A DNA stretch of 64,000 nucleotides from Vicia villosa (GCF_029867415.1 NC_081186.1:15942930-16006929), one strand, 5' to 3'; shown: positions 46,032 through 58,340, counted from the stretch's first letter. Notes: a model not told the origin generated them from the letters alone. Numbers and translations are program-made.

Positions 46032-46723
46032 ACCTAAGCGAGTCGATCCTAGCCTTTGTTTGTTGTTTGTTTTATTGGGTGTTTATTTGTTTTTTATGTC
46101 TATATCTTGTATATATGTTTGCATGTTTATTTTCTGCTTGCATATCATGTTTATTTTCCGCTTGCACATCATGCATCTGGACTATATTATGGGTCCCCGT
46201 GGGGGCCACATATTTTTCTGCTTTGTTTTGCAGGTGGGGGTTTTTGAGGTAAAAGGCCCACTACCCAGGCCAGTGACACATAGGATTAGCGTGGATGCTC
46301 ATGTTGACTCCCGTAGCGCTTGCTATGGCTGAGTTTGACATGGGGTACCACAACTGGGCGAGGTTCTTTCATGGAACACTGTGTCTGGCACGCTTGTTGC
46401 CTCAAACACTTTGTACCCCATGGGAACTGTAGACCCTGGTGACCATTAGGGACCACCTGTCCGTGTCTAGAATTCATACCTGTGAGTTTGGGGAGGGACA
46501 GGATACTAGCCTTCATCACACCCGGATTTCCATTTCGCAATCTGAAGCCGGAATTTTGAACCTGTTACATTCAGTGTTACCTAGATATCCAGAGCTGCGA
46601 GGGACATTCAGTCTCTCACCATATCACACACATGACACATCATGCTATTGCATCCACCTCACTTCATTCGTGGAGAATCCTAAAGTCTATTTCCAAAAAA
46701 AGGGATGTATATACTCTTTTTGC

Positions 46724-46760
<37 letters not shown>

Positions 46761-46794
46761 AATAATGAAAAGACTTTAGGATTCTCCCGATGAA
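46032..46794 (+). mobile_element. Ogre leader, noncoding, with strong hairpin
   Basis: About 760 bp without a gene between the PBS and ORF1. A perfect 17-bp inverted repeat (46672-46688 and 46771-46787) encloses an A-rich loop. The same sequence and hairpin occur in the second copy. Short ORFs here are identical in both copies because the whole segment is duplicated. Confidence 0.75.
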
Positions 46795-48606
46795 ATGCGT
46801 TCCGCCATATCATTTAACATGCATGTTCATTTATTTTCAGGAATATTTGGCTTTGTCTCCGACCAACACATGACTCCACCATTGAAGACTGGTAGTCGCA
46901 ACATCTCCTATACATTTCCAAATCCGAATCTGGATTCTCTTGAGTGTTTAGCAAAAAAGATCACGCCGGATGAGTCAACCAAGTTCCGCGAAAAATATGG
47001 GTATATTCTGAGCCTTCTCAAGATGCCGTTCACCAAGTACGAGCAGGAGGGAGTTCATACTTTGCTTCAGTTCTATAATCCTTCCCTTCGCTGCTTCACG
47101 TTCACCGACTACCTTTTGGTTCCAACATTAGAAGAGTATTCCCTATTTCTTGGCGTTCCTATAAAGAAGGAAGTACCATACTATGGCACCATGAAGGCCC
47201 CTGATTCCATTGAAATTGCTAAGGCTCTTTATTTGAGCAAGTCGGTCGTGGAAGCAAATCTCACCAAGAAGGGAGGAGGTCTTGGTTTTTGCATGGAGTT
47301 TCTGGTCAAAAGGGGTTGTGAGGCTGCTGAAACAAAGGAATGGGACACATTTAGGGCTATTCTGGCTCTAAGTATCTATGGTATCATGATGTTCTCAAAC
47401 GTTCCTAACTTTGCTGACATGAGTGCAATTCATATGTTCATTCTGCAGAATCCGGTTCCTACACTTTTGGGGGATGTTTATCACTCTATTCATCACAAGA
47501 GTAGTCAGAAGGGAGGTTTGGTTAGATTCTGTGCTCCGTTGTTATATCGTTGGTTCAGGTCACATTTGCCTGAGCGTGGCGCTTTCGTCGATAATAGGCA
47601 CACATCTAAGTGGGCTGAGAGGATTATGGGGCTTAGGGCCAAAGATATTGTCTGGCACAACAGATCTTTAGATGACATGGAAGTTATTATGAGTTGCGGA
47701 AAGTTCAAAAATGTACCTCTCATGGGTCTTAGAGGTGGAATCAACTATAATCCCGTCCTGGCTAGGAGAACATTTGGATATGCTTTTATCAGTCCCCCTG
47801 AGCAGACAGAAATTGCTGAGAATATTTTCTATCATTCAGCCACCGACGGTGGGCAGATGGCAGAAGCTGTACAAGCCTGGAAGAGTATTTGTTGGAGAGA
47901 TAAGAAACATTTTGGTCAGCGAGATTGTGCTACTTACGAGGATTATACTAAGTGGGTCGAATCTGTGGTTGCTGTTCAAGGGATGCCCTTCCCTCCCAAA
48001 GATCCTTTGTACCCCCCTGCTGGTGAACAACCCAACATTGTTTCCATGCCTCGTTATAATCAAACTGTGGATCAGAATTGGAAGTTGACTGAACAGGTGG
48101 AAACAATGCATGTTAAGATGAATACTGCTCGGCAAGAGAAGCTTTCCGCACTTCATAAGTTGAAAATGAGAGAGATAGAGCTTGAAGAATTGTATGCTAA
48201 AGGAAGTACTTCTCAGAAAAGGCCAAGGATGACTATAGGTGCTAAACCTACCGAAACTCAAGAAAAGAAGCTGAAAGAACATTACGAGGCTCAGTTGGCA
48301 GTTTTGACTGAAAAACTCCGGATTCAAACTAAAGAAGCCAATTCAGAAAGGGCTCGTCGAAAGAAAGCAGACAAACTCTTGTTGGAACGCCAAGGACAGA
48401 TAGAGAAATGTTATGAAGAGATCCGAGAGCTGAGGGGTCGGATAAGAGAAAAAGGTCAAGGTAATACCCAAGCTCAAGAGGAAGCCAGATGTTGGGAGTT
48501 GAAGAACCGCTACATGGAAACAATGCATTTCAGAAAGGACCTGCTGATTCAAGAGATCATTAAAGACCAACCCGTGATGAGACGAAAAAGCTTTTTGAAG
48601 AAATGA
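46795..48606 (+). CDS. Ogre ORF1 protein (DUF7745-like), 603 aa
   Basis: The extra ORF that distinguishes Ogre elements; its biochemical role is unknown. The frame is fully open. Residues about 30-430 form the conserved region with LRCFTFTDYLLVPTLEEYSLFLG, FLVKRGCEAAETKEW and TFGYAFISPPEQ, which I recognise as DUF7745-like (related to the plant mobile domain). Residues about 430-580 are a Lys/Glu-rich coiled coil (KLREIELEELY-type heptads, QIEKCYEEIRELRGRI). The ATG at 46795 is used; MTPPLKTG (46870) is an alternative. A pyrimidine tract ending TTTTCAG just upstream of the second could also be a splice acceptor. The copy at 63290 is nearly identical but has a stop. Confidence 0.85.
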   Translation: MRSAISFNMHVHLFSGIFGFVSDQHMTPPLKTGSRNISYTFPNPNLDSLECLAKKITPDESTKFREKYGYILSLLKMPFTKYEQEGVHTLLQFYNPSLRCFTFTDYLLVPTLEEYSLFLGVPIKKEVPYYGTMKAPDSIEIAKALYLSKSVVEANLTKKGGGLGFCMEFLVKRGCEAAETKEWDTFRAILALSIYGIMMFSNVPNFADMSAIHMFILQNPVPTLLGDVYHSIHHKSSQKGGLVRFCAPLLYRWFRSHLPERGAFVDNRHTSKWAERIMGLRAKDIVWHNRSLDDMEVIMSCGKFKNVPLMGLRGGINYNPVLARRTFGYAFISPPEQTEIAENIFYHSATDGGQMAEAVQAWKSICWRDKKHFGQRDCATYEDYTKWVESVVAVQGMPFPPKDPLYPPAGEQPNIVSMPRYNQTVDQNWKLTEQVETMHVKMNTARQEKLSALHKLKMREIELEELYAKGSTSQKRPRMTIGAKPTETQEKKLKEHYEAQLAVLTEKLRIQTKEANSERARRKKADKLLLERQGQIEKCYEEIRELRGRIREKGQGNTQAQEEARCWELKNRYMETMHFRKDLLIQEIIKDQPVMRRKSFLKK

Positions 48607-49040
48607 AGACCTGCAGTTATAAGAACATTGGAGACAGCCCCCTTCGTCATTTGGACATGGGAGATCCTGCTTAGTGTTGACTTTGTTGTAGAATCACCAC
48701 CAGACTTGTTGGATGGGATTCTTATTTCTATTGCTGTATTTGTTGGCTCATGGGAGCAGAATATTTTGTACTTCAAGAACTTGGTTGTGGAATTAATCAA
48801 TTATGTTTGCTTATCTTGGTTATGCTTCAATCTTCTTCGTTATCTTGTGTTGTTGGTTTGAGACAAAGCTAAAAAGTCTTGAAAATAATAAAACATGCAC
48901 ACATGCACTCATATCATATTGCATTTACAGGTTTTTTATCAGATTCTAATTGGGGTCCCTTCCAACAACATATTTCTTTCCCGACGACGAAGCTGACTTT
49001 CTTACATCCTTACCGCACCAGAAACAACGAGAAGAGAATC
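48607..49040 (+). mobile_element. Ogre spacer between ORF1 and gag
   Basis: 434 bp, T-rich and without conserved protein motifs; short frames only. The gag ATG follows at 49041. Confidence 0.7.
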
Positions 49041-52000
49041 ATGGACCAATTTGAACAGAATCAAGCTGCCCTCCGTAGGGATATGGATGTTATGGGGGAA
49101 AGAATGACCCAACTTATGGAGACTCTCCATGTCGTTGTCCAAGGACAAGAAGAGCTCAGAAAGAGCGTTGCCGGATTGATCAAAGATACTCCTACCAATT
49201 CTGTTGATGGAGGGGTGAAAACTAAGGAGACTCCTATTAATGAGACACTTAAAGTAGTGGATGACCACCATGAGGTTATCGATCTTGAACATGATCTTAC
49301 TGCTGAGTTGACCGAGACTGCTAAGATGTACCAAGCTCTTGAAGAACGCCTTAAGGCCGTTGAGGTTGCTAAAACTTCGAGTTTCGACACTGCTGCTATG
49401 TGCTTGGTACCTGGGATTGTTATTCCCCCGAAGTTCAAGGTGCCAGATTTTGATAAGTACGAGGGAGTTACCTGCCCAGAGACTCACATTCGTTCCTACT
49501 GCCGTAAGATGGCCGCTCACGCTGAGAACAAACCTCTGCTTATGCATTTCTTCTAGGACAGTCTCACTGGAGCCCCGTTGGAGTGGTATATGAAACTCGA
49601 GAGGTCTAATGTCAGTACTTGGAGAGAACTTGTTGATGCCTTCTTAAAACAATACCACTACAATACTGCTATGGCTCCTAGCCGTGCACAGCTGCAAAAT
49701 ATGTCACAGAAATCTGAAGAGTCCTTTAAGGAATACGCCCAGAGGTGGCGTGAACTTGCTGCTCGAGTCCAACCTCCTTTATTGGACCGAGAGTTGATTG
49801 ATCTATTTATGGGAACTCTGAAAGGGCCGTATCTTCAGCACATGGTTAGTAATACTTCTCCTTCCTTTTCGGATGTGGTCATCATTGGTGAGAGGGTTGA
49901 GAACTGTGTCAAAGCTGGTACCATTCAAGGTGTTACTAGTCCTAGCAACTCAAGTGGTAATGGTAAGAAGCCATATTCTGGGTTTGTGAAGAAGAAAGAA
50001 GGTGAAACTAGCACCGCTTCTGTTGACCAAGGCCGAGCTCCTGCATATTCTGTTGTTCCACCTCCTTATTATCCGATGCCTTATGCTGTTCCTGGTCCAT
50101 ATGTCCCTCAAGCGTATGCTGCTGCTCTCCCGCAACCATGGATGGCACCCCAACAGCCTTTCATACCACAACAACAAGCTGCTGCTCCTCAGAATCGTCA
50201 ACAAAATCCCAGGCCTCAAGGTCAAAGGGGTCCACAAAGAACAAGGTACCAAGATAGGCGTATAGATCCGGTTCCGATGTCATATGCTCAACTTCTTCCT
50301 TAGTTGCTCGCTGGTCAGTTGGTACAACTTCGTGAGCTTGGTCCTCCACCTAGTCCTCTTCCTCCCGGTTATGATGTTAATGCTCGTTGTGAATTTCATT
50401 CAGGGGCTCCAGGCCATACAATTGAAAAGTGTAGAGCATTCAAGTTAAAGGTTCAGGATCTCCTCGACGACAAGCTAATTTCATTTACCCCCACTGGTCC
50501 TAATGTGCAGAATAATCCTATGCCTCCTCATGCTGGCACGACCAGTGCTATTGAGTTATGTGACGACCAAATCCTGGTAACTGATGTTAATGAGGTTAAG
50601 ATGCCGCTTGCAACTATCAGAGAACGTCTCATGCAACAAAAGGTTTTGTGTGAATTACATGACTTCTGTTTGAAATGTTCTTCTAATCCGGAGGAATGTG
50701 CTAAATTGAAAGAAGAGATTCAAAAGCTGATGGATGAAGGCGTTCTTAGAGTGGAAAGGGTTGTTTCTGGTGAAGATGTGGCCACTTTAGAGATCCCTTA
50801 CTATTCTGCTGAGGTGTCAAAGACTTAAAGTACTTCTTTGGTCATTCATGCTCCAAGTACTCCTTTGGTTATTCAAGCTCCAAGAACTCTGTTGGTCATT
50901 CAGGTTCCAGATGCCCCTCTGACCCCTTCGATCTCATCTCTCGTTCTCTCTTCTGTGAGTAATTCCAAGGCTGTTCCTTGGAGTTATAATGCTGTGTATA
51001 TTCGAGGGAAGAAGTATGACTGTCCTCCAGTGGGTAAGTCGAGTGTCACTAATATTGCTGGGACTAGTGGTATCACTCGTAGTGGTCGAATCTTTGCTGC
51101 CCCTCCTCCACTTCCTAAAGAGACAAACAAAGATGCCAATGCACAAGCGAAGGGGAAGCAAGTTGTTGTTGATCCTCCTGAGACCCGTACTGCACAGGAT
51201 GCTGAGCAACTTCTGAGAATCATTAAGAAAAGTGACTATAAGGTGATTGATCAACTTGACCAAACTCAAGCTAAGATTTCTATCTTGTCTCTTTTGGTGC
51301 ATTCAGAAGCTCACCGTGATGCTCTGATGAAGGTCCTGGCTTCAGCCCATGTAACTCAAGACATTACTGTGCCTCAATTTGAAGGGGTCGTGACCAACAT
51401 TGCTGCTGGTAATTGTTTGGGTTTTTGTGATGATGAACTTCCACCCGAGGGTAGAGCACACAACAAAGCGTTGCATATCTCCGTCAAGTGTCTGGATGCT
51501 GTGTTGTCTCGAGTTCTGATTGATACAGGTTCTTCTCTTAATGTGATGCCCAAAGCTACTTTGTTTAAGCTGAGTATGGATGGGGTTATGATGAGACCAT
51601 GCACTATGAGTGTCAGAGCGTTTGATGGTTCTAGAAGGTCCGTAGAAGGGGAAATTGATCTGCCTGTCTTGATTGGTCCTCACATGTTCTACATTGCCTT
51701 CTACGTTATGGATATACGCCCTTCGTACACTTGCCTCTTGGGTCGTCCTTGGATTCACGCTGCTGGAGCTGTGACATCTACTCTCCACTAGTGTTTGAAA
51801 TTTGTTGTGAATGACAAGATTGTTGTGATCACTGGTGAAGAGGATCTGATAGTCAATAACCTGGCAACATACCGTTATGTGGAAGTGGAGGGAGAGATAC
51901 AAGAGACACCCTTTCAAGCCTTAGAGATTGTGTCGGTTGACAAACTCCCTGTGGTCGAGAATAAGAGGGAACCTGGAGCACCCCTCTCATCCTTGAATGA

Positions 52001-52318
52001 TGCTAAGGCTTTCTTAGAAGCTGGTGTTCCCCATGGTGTCTGGGGCAAGCTGATTGATGTCTATGAGAAGCGAGACAAGTATGGGCTTGGATACCAGCCA
52101 TCCTCTTCTACTCAGCTCAGCACAACCCTCGGAAAGAAGGTGATCCCCCCGATTTCTCAAGTGTTCGTCAGCGCCGGTACTAGTTTTGGGAGTCAGGTTC
52201 TCGCCGTGGATGATGATGATGAAGAAGACCTCTCCAGATTCATTTGCCATGCTGCACCTGGATAGGAACTCAACAATTGGACCATATTGGACATCCCCAG
52301 AGTCACTTTTATGGAGAT
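49041..52318 (+). pseudogene. Ogre gag-protease, one frame with five stops
   Basis: The start is MDQFEQNQAALRRD at 49041. The frame continues unshifted for 3.28 kb but has stops at 49554, 50301, 50826, 51789 and 52263, each where Gln is plausible. An N-terminal coiled coil (residues 1-120) is followed by the gag domain (FDKYEGVTCPETHIRSYC, WRELVDAFLKQYHY, QMSQKSEESFKEYAQRWRE-type). Then come a Pro/Gln-rich linker, a zinc-knuckle-like CEFHSGAPGHTIEKC (about residue 450, Cys-to-His at position 2) and an aspartic protease with LIDTGSSLNVMP (Asp near residue 828). The last exon part, after the stop at 52263, reads ELNNWTILDIPRV and ends at a GT donor at 52319. Confidence 0.88.
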
Positions 52319-52559
52319 GTAATTTTCTTGTTTTGATAAATCATGTGCTTCGCCCCAAGCATTTTGATCACTTGTGTAAAGAAGGGCCCCCCATGTGTTT
52401 CAATTTGTTTAATATTGAATGAAAATCATATTTTCGCATGCAATTACTGTTCCATTTCTTTCATTTTTACTTTAAAAACCTTTTCAAAAATGGCAAAGCT
52501 TTTTCTTTTTCTTTTCCTTTACGTGTTGCATTCTAAGGCATAAATCATCCATCGTGCAG
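52319..52559 (+). other. Predicted Ogre intron between protease and RT
   Basis: GT donor at 52319-52320 (GAGAT|GTAATT) and AG acceptor at 52558-52559 (ATCGTGCAG|A) after a T-rich stretch; 241 bp. The upstream exon ends two bases into a codon and the downstream exon supplies the third (phase 2), which opens directly into the RT frame. Ogre elements are known to carry an intron at this place. Splicing was not tested. Confidence 0.65.
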
Positions 52560-55500
52560 ATCCGGCTCGGATTCCATCAAAAATGATAATATTATAGTTC
52601 CACGTCCTGATATCCTTGAGAATCCGATTGACCAAGCTGATGAGGATAGTGGGGAAGATTGTGAAGTCCCTGAGGAATTGGCAAGACTTTTGAGACAAGA
52701 AGAGAAATCTATTCAGCCACATCAAGAAGCCATAGAAATCATCAACCTCGGTACAGAAGAAGCAAAGAGAGAAGTCAAGATAGGGGCCGCTTTGCAAAGT
52801 GATGTAAAAAGAAGGCTGATTGAGCTGCTCCGAGAGTATGTTGACATCTTCGCCTGGTCATACGAAGACATGTCTGGTTTAGACACGGATATAGTTATGC
52901 ACAGGTTACCGCTCAAACCAGAATGTCCGTCTGTAAAGCAGAAACCACGAAGAACTCGACCTGATATGGCTTTGAAAATCAAGGAGGAAGTTGAAAAACA
53001 GTTGAAGGCTGGTTTCTTATCTGTATGTGAATATCCTCCTTGGATTGCAAACATCGTACCTGTTCCTAAGAAGGACGGAAAGGTACGCATGTGTGTCGAC
53101 TACCGAGATCTGAATAGGGCAAGTCCGAAGGATGATTTTCCTCTCCCTCATATTGATGTGTTAGTCGACAATACTGCTCAGTATTCAGTATTCTCATTCA
53201 TGGATGGCTTTTCTGGCTATAATCAAATAAAGATGGCTCCTGAAGATATGACCAAGACTACTTTTACCACTCCGTGGGGTACGTATTGTTATAAGGTGAT
53301 GCCTTTTGGTCTTAAGAATGCTGGTGCAACATATCAACGTGCGATGGTGACCCTTTTCCATGATATGATCCATAAGGAGATTGAAGTATACGTTGATGAT
53401 ATGATTGCAAAATCCCAAACTGAGGAGGAACACCTGGTATATCTTGAAAAATTGTTTGCTCGTCTGCGAAAATTCAAGTTGAGGCTTAATCCAAACAAGT
53501 GCACTTTTGGAGTGTGATCTGGAAAGTTACTTGGATTCATCGTGAGCCAACGAGGGATTGAGGTCGACCCTGATAAAGTAAGAGCAATACAGAATATGCC
53601 AGCACCGAAGAATGAAAAAGAAGTTCGAGGGTTCCTTGGGAGATTGAATTATATAGCCAGGTTCATTTCTCATCTCACTGACACTTGTGAACCCATCTTT
53701 AAGTTGTTACGCAAGAATCAAGATATCCGTTGGGATGATCATTGTCAAGAAGCCTTCGAAAAGATCAAACAGTATCTCCAAGAGCCACCAATTCTCATGC
53801 CTCTGGTTCCTGGGAGGCCGCTTCTTATGTACTTAACTGTGCTTGAAGGATCTATGGGGTGTGTGCTAGGCCAGCATGACGAGTCTGGTCGAAAAGAGTG
53901 CGCAATTTATTACCTGAGCAAAAAGTTTACCGATTGTGAATCCTGTTACTCACTACTCGAGAAAACTTGCTGTGCTTTGGTATGGGCTGCTCGCCGACTA
54001 AGGCAGTACATGTTGACTCACACCATTCTATTGATCTCCAGAATGGACCCGATAAAGTACATCTTTGAAAAACCGGCCCTTACAGGAAGACTAGCCCGGT
54101 GGAAAATGCTTTTATCAGAATATGATATCCAGTATGTCACACAGAAGTCCATCAAAGGAAGTGTCCTTGCAGATCATCTTGCTCATCAGCCATTAGAAGA
54201 GTATCAGTCAATGAAGTTTGACTTTCCTGATGAAGATATCATGAAACTGGATGATAATGAAGGACCCGAACCAGGAGAGCGATGGACTCTCACGTTCGAT
54301 GGTGCATCAAATGCTATGGGCCATGGTATTGGGGCAGTTTTGACTTCTCCTTGTCAAACTCACATCCCTTTCACAGCTAGAATATTCTTTGATTGCACAA
54401 ACAATGTCGCAGAGTACGAGGCTTGCATAATGGGCCTCGAAGCAGCCATTGATATGAGGATCAAGATCCTTGAGGTTTATGGGGATTCCGCCTTGGTCAT
54501 ACATCAAGTAAGAGGTGATTGGGAAACACGACACCCCAATTTAGTTCCTTATAGGGACTATATCTTGGAGTTGTTGCCCGCTTTCGAGGAAATCACTTTC
54601 GATCACATCCCACGAGAGGAGAATCAATTGGCAGATGCTTTGGCTACTTTGGCAGCTATGTTCAGAGTTAGCTCCCCTAAAGAAGTTCCAGACATAAGGA
54701 TCCTCCATTACAAAGAGCCTTCACAAGTATTCCCTGCTCATTGTCTCACTACTGAAGATGTGTATGACGAAAAGCCATGGTATTATGACATCAAAAGGTA
54801 TGTTGAGAAGCAAGAGTATCCCGAAGATGCTACGATTGGTGATAAGCGAACGCTTCGAAGGTTAGCATCCAAATTCTTCTTGTCAGGAGACGTCCTGTAC
54901 AAAAGAAACTATGATTCCGTTTTGCTCAGATGCGTGGATAGACACGAAGCAGAATTGATCATGCGGGAAATTCATGAAGGATCCTTCGGAACTCATTCTA
55001 GTGGGCACTCTATGGCCAAAAAGATCTTGCGAGCAGGATATTATTGGATGATGATTGAAAGTGATTGTTATGTGTATGTGAAGAAATGTCACAAATGCCA
55101 AGTGTACGCTGACAGAATTCATGTTCCTCCAACTCCTCTGAATGTTCTGACATCGCCTTGGCCCTTTGCTATGTGGGGCATAGACATGATTGGACGAATT
55201 GAGCCACAAGCTTCAAATGGGCATAGATTTATTCTTGTTGCTATCGACTACTTCACCAAATGGGTTGAAGCTGCTTCTTATAAGAACGTAACCAAGCAAG
55301 TCGTCACTCGCTTTATCAAGAAAGAAATTATATGCCGATATAGGGTTCCAAACAAGATCATCACTGATAACGGGTCCAATCTTAATAACAAGATGATGGC
55401 AGAGTTGTGCGAAGAGTTCAAGATTGAACATCACAATTCATCACCCTATCGGCCAAAGATGAATGGCGCAGTCGAAGCTGCTAACAAGAACATAAAGAAG

Positions 55501-56024
55501 ATCGTTCAGAAAATGGTTAGAACGTACAAAGACTGGCATGAGATGTTACCGTTTGCTTTGCATGGCTATAGAACTTCAGTTCGTACTTTAACTGGGGCAA
55601 CTCCTTTCTCTCTTGTCTACGGTATGGAGGCTGTACTTCCCGTCGAAGTGGAAATTCCTTCGTTGAGGGTCTTGATGGATGCCAAACTCGATGAAACATA
55701 ATGGGTTCAAACGAGGCTTGACCATCTCAATCTAATTGAGGAGAAACGCTTATCCGCCATCTGCCATGGCCAGTTGTACCAAAAGAGGATCAAGAAAGCG
55801 TATGACAAGAAAATTCGGCCTCGAGAGTTCCACACAGGTGACCTAGTCGTAAGGAAGATCTGCCAATTCACACCGATCCAAGGGGCAAATGGACTCCCAA
55901 TTATGAGGGACCATACATTGTGAAGAAGGCATTCTCAGGTGGTGCTTTAATCCTGACAAAGATGGATGGGGAAGACGTTCCGCTTCCAGTCAATTCAGAC
56001 TCAGTCAAAAAATACTACGCATAA
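52560..56024 (+). pseudogene. Ogre RT, two RNase H domains and integrase
   Basis: RT: IANIVPVPKKDGKVRMCVDY and active site YVDD (53389-53400). Gypsy RNase H: RPLLMYLTVLEGSMGCVL on, with its usual catalytic Asp partly lost. Archaeal-type second RNase H: TFDGASN (Asp at 54298), AEYEACIMGLEAA, VYGDSALV and NQLADALATLA, typical of Tat/Ogre. Integrase zinc domain His 54973, Cys 55087 and 55096; DDE core Asp 55183, Asp 55366, Glu 55474 (DX35E). Breaks: TGA at 53515 (FGV, probably CGA), TAA at 55699 (DET), and a 1-bp loss near 55859 in the C-terminal VRKI(L)PIHTDPRGKW stretch. The end is YYA and TAA at 56022-56024. Confidence 0.9.
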
Positions 56025-56215
56025 AAGACCTGCTAGGTCGACGTACCTAGGCAAAAATGAGGGCATCCCGGAAAACCAAAAGGGTTTGGGCAAAAATTAG
56101 GGATAAAACAAAAGAGAATAACCCGCTAAGTCGAAAACCCGAAAGGGCGACTTAGGCAAAAAGGGGTATCCCGCTGGATTGAAAACCCGAAAGGGTGATC
56201 CAGGCAAAAGTTAGG
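56025..56215 (+). repeat. Tandem hairpin units after Ogre integrase
   Basis: About four units ending GGCAAAA..., mostly followed by a (T)TAGGGAT-like motif. Stems: CTAGGT/ACCTAG (56033-56038, 56045-56050), CTAAGTCG/CGACTTAG (56126-56133, 56148-56155) and CTGGATTG/TGATCCAG with two G-U pairs (56174-56181, 56196-56203). The last two enclose CCC-GAAA-GGG inner hairpins. Stem positions change in compensating pairs. Confidence 0.75.
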
Positions 56216-57359
56216 GATCAAAAGCGAGAGGCTGCAGTCTGAATACCCTTCACAAAGACCACTATACACCCTTGGCAAAGCGGACAGATCAATCCAACCA
56301 TTACGCTTCTGAAGCAAAGCATTGAGAGGATCAAGGATATGGGAACTGTAGCAATACCAGTTTTAATGGAAATTCGAGCATTTCTCTTTGCCGTTTTGCT
56401 CTTTGCATTTTATTTTCTTTTTCGCAACTACCTCATTTAGGAGTTGCTTCCTTGTACAGAAGCCTATTCATAGGCATTCCATCAATAAAATGATCTTTTG
56501 ATAAAAAGCTTTCCTTCCTACTTTTCATTTTTCGCATGCGAGGTGTGATTTAATTCGTTATTAAGCATTGCATTGAAAGCATGGGGGATAATAATCACAA
56601 ATTAAAACAAAACATGGCGTTACTTAAACATAAAAGTGCTCTAAGGGGCACCATTTGCATCCAAACGTTGTTTTCTGTGCAGGTTGCAGGTTCTAGCCGT
56701 CATCTTGGCTTATGATATGTCACAAAGGTCGTCATCATCCCGCGTGAAAGTTTAAGCATATAATTCATCAGTACTGGTAAGCATGGGGCACCTGAAGGGG
56801 TCTATGTCCCTCTTCCACATGGCAGACGAAGAATGGCCTCTCAAAACTCATGATTCCCCAAGCAGTATAGGATGTAAGGAAAGTCGAGCAAAGTCACTTC
56901 CTCCCCAACAGAGTTATGTTCTAATCCTCCACACAGTTGCCAATAATCTTTGGCACTATGAGGTTTCCAACGCCCACCCACAATGGCGTCTCAAGAGAAT
57001 AAGCTACGGACCCCAATGATCCCGCTCCACTATCTCATCAATGCCTTTACTTGGCAATCTGCATATAGTGTTCACTGCATATAACATTGCATATTCAAAA
57101 GCGTAGCATATCCAGTACAGTGGATCATTACGCCATAAACCCAAACATGCATACGAAGCATAAGCCAGATAATGTGAGTCAATGTTGAATCAAGACAATG
57201 ACACATCCATACAGAAGTTGTCCTTACAAACTCCACTTGATATCTGCTGTAGTGCCACAAACACTTTTGAGCTGCGGTGCCGATATGAGGTACCCTCAAT
57301 CCTCGACAAATGTCTGACACAATGACTCTCTGCTTGTTCCTTCTTTTGTTGTTGAGTCA
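56216..57359 (+). mobile_element. Ogre 3' noncoding region
   Basis: About 1.14 kb without a gene. It contains AATAAA (56484-56489). I see no protein motif; ORFs are short and atypical. Confidence 0.7.
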
Positions 57360-58050
57360 ATGTTGAGTCGTAGGTCGCACGAGATCTATTCCCTCTTGTC
57401 CTGAAGATCGTACGAGGTCTTCTCTCGATGTTGAGTCATAGATCGCACGAGATCTTTTCCTTTCTGTCCTGAAGATCGTACGAGATCTTCTCCTGTTGTC
57501 GAGTCGATGTTGATTCATAGATCGCACGAGATCTTTTCCTTTCAGTCTTGAAGATCGTACGAGGTCTTCTCCCGATGTTGAGTCATAGATCGCACGAGAT
57601 CTTATCCTTTCAGTCCCGAAGATCGTACGAGATCCTCTCCTGTTGTCGAGTCGATGTTAAGTCGTAGGTCGCACGAGATATATTCCCTCTTGTCCTGAAG
57701 ATCGTACGAGGTCTTCTCTCGATGTTGAGTCATAGATCGAACGAGATCTTTTCCTTTCTGTCCTGAAGATCGTACGAGATCCTCTCCTGTTGTCAAGTCG
57801 ATGTTGAGTCATAGATCGCACGAGATCTTTTCCTTTCTTTCCTGAAGATGGTACGAGGTCTTCTCCCGATGTTGAGTCATAGATCGCACGAGATCTTTTT
57901 CCTTTCAGTCCTGAGGATCGTACGAGATCTTCTCCCGATGTTGAGTCATAGATCGCACGAGATCTTTTCCTTTCTGTCCTGAAGATCGTACGAGATCCTC
58001 TCCCGTTGTCGAGTCGATGTTGAGTCGTAGATCGCACGAGATCTATTTCC
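57360..58050. repeat. Ogre 3' tandem repeat, about 10 units
   Basis: Units of about 68-69 and 78-80 bp carry GATCGCACGAGATCT-like and GATCGTACGAGATCT-like half-motifs. Longer units contain an added 'gtcgagtcg'. Lengths partly alternate, giving a dimer of about 148 bp. Hypervariable tandem repeats in this part of Ogre elements are known to seed satellite DNA in pea. Confidence 0.9.
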
Positions 58051-58340
58051 TTTCAGTCATTGTCTCATATAACCATTCTCTTTGGAAACCTTGTATTGGC
58101 ACCGCTACTACGTTTCATACTACCACCATTCAAATCCATTACTCACTGTAAATATTTCCATCAGAAAAACAAAAAAACAAAAAAAAAAACAAAAATTCTT
58201 TTCCCCAGCAGATATCAAAACAAAAATAAGGATAACACTTACACCATCTTTTCAGGACAAATTTCAGGTCTTGGATATTTAATCTTCTTCCACCTCGAAT
58301 GTTCGAAAGGCTAGCGCCAATCTCACCTTCAGGTTTAAGA

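Noticed and set aside
57602..58037. Open frames of 64 and 126 codons on minus with Arg/Ser-rich repeats
   Set aside because: They are translations of the tandem repeat; the frame is open only because the unit lacks stops.
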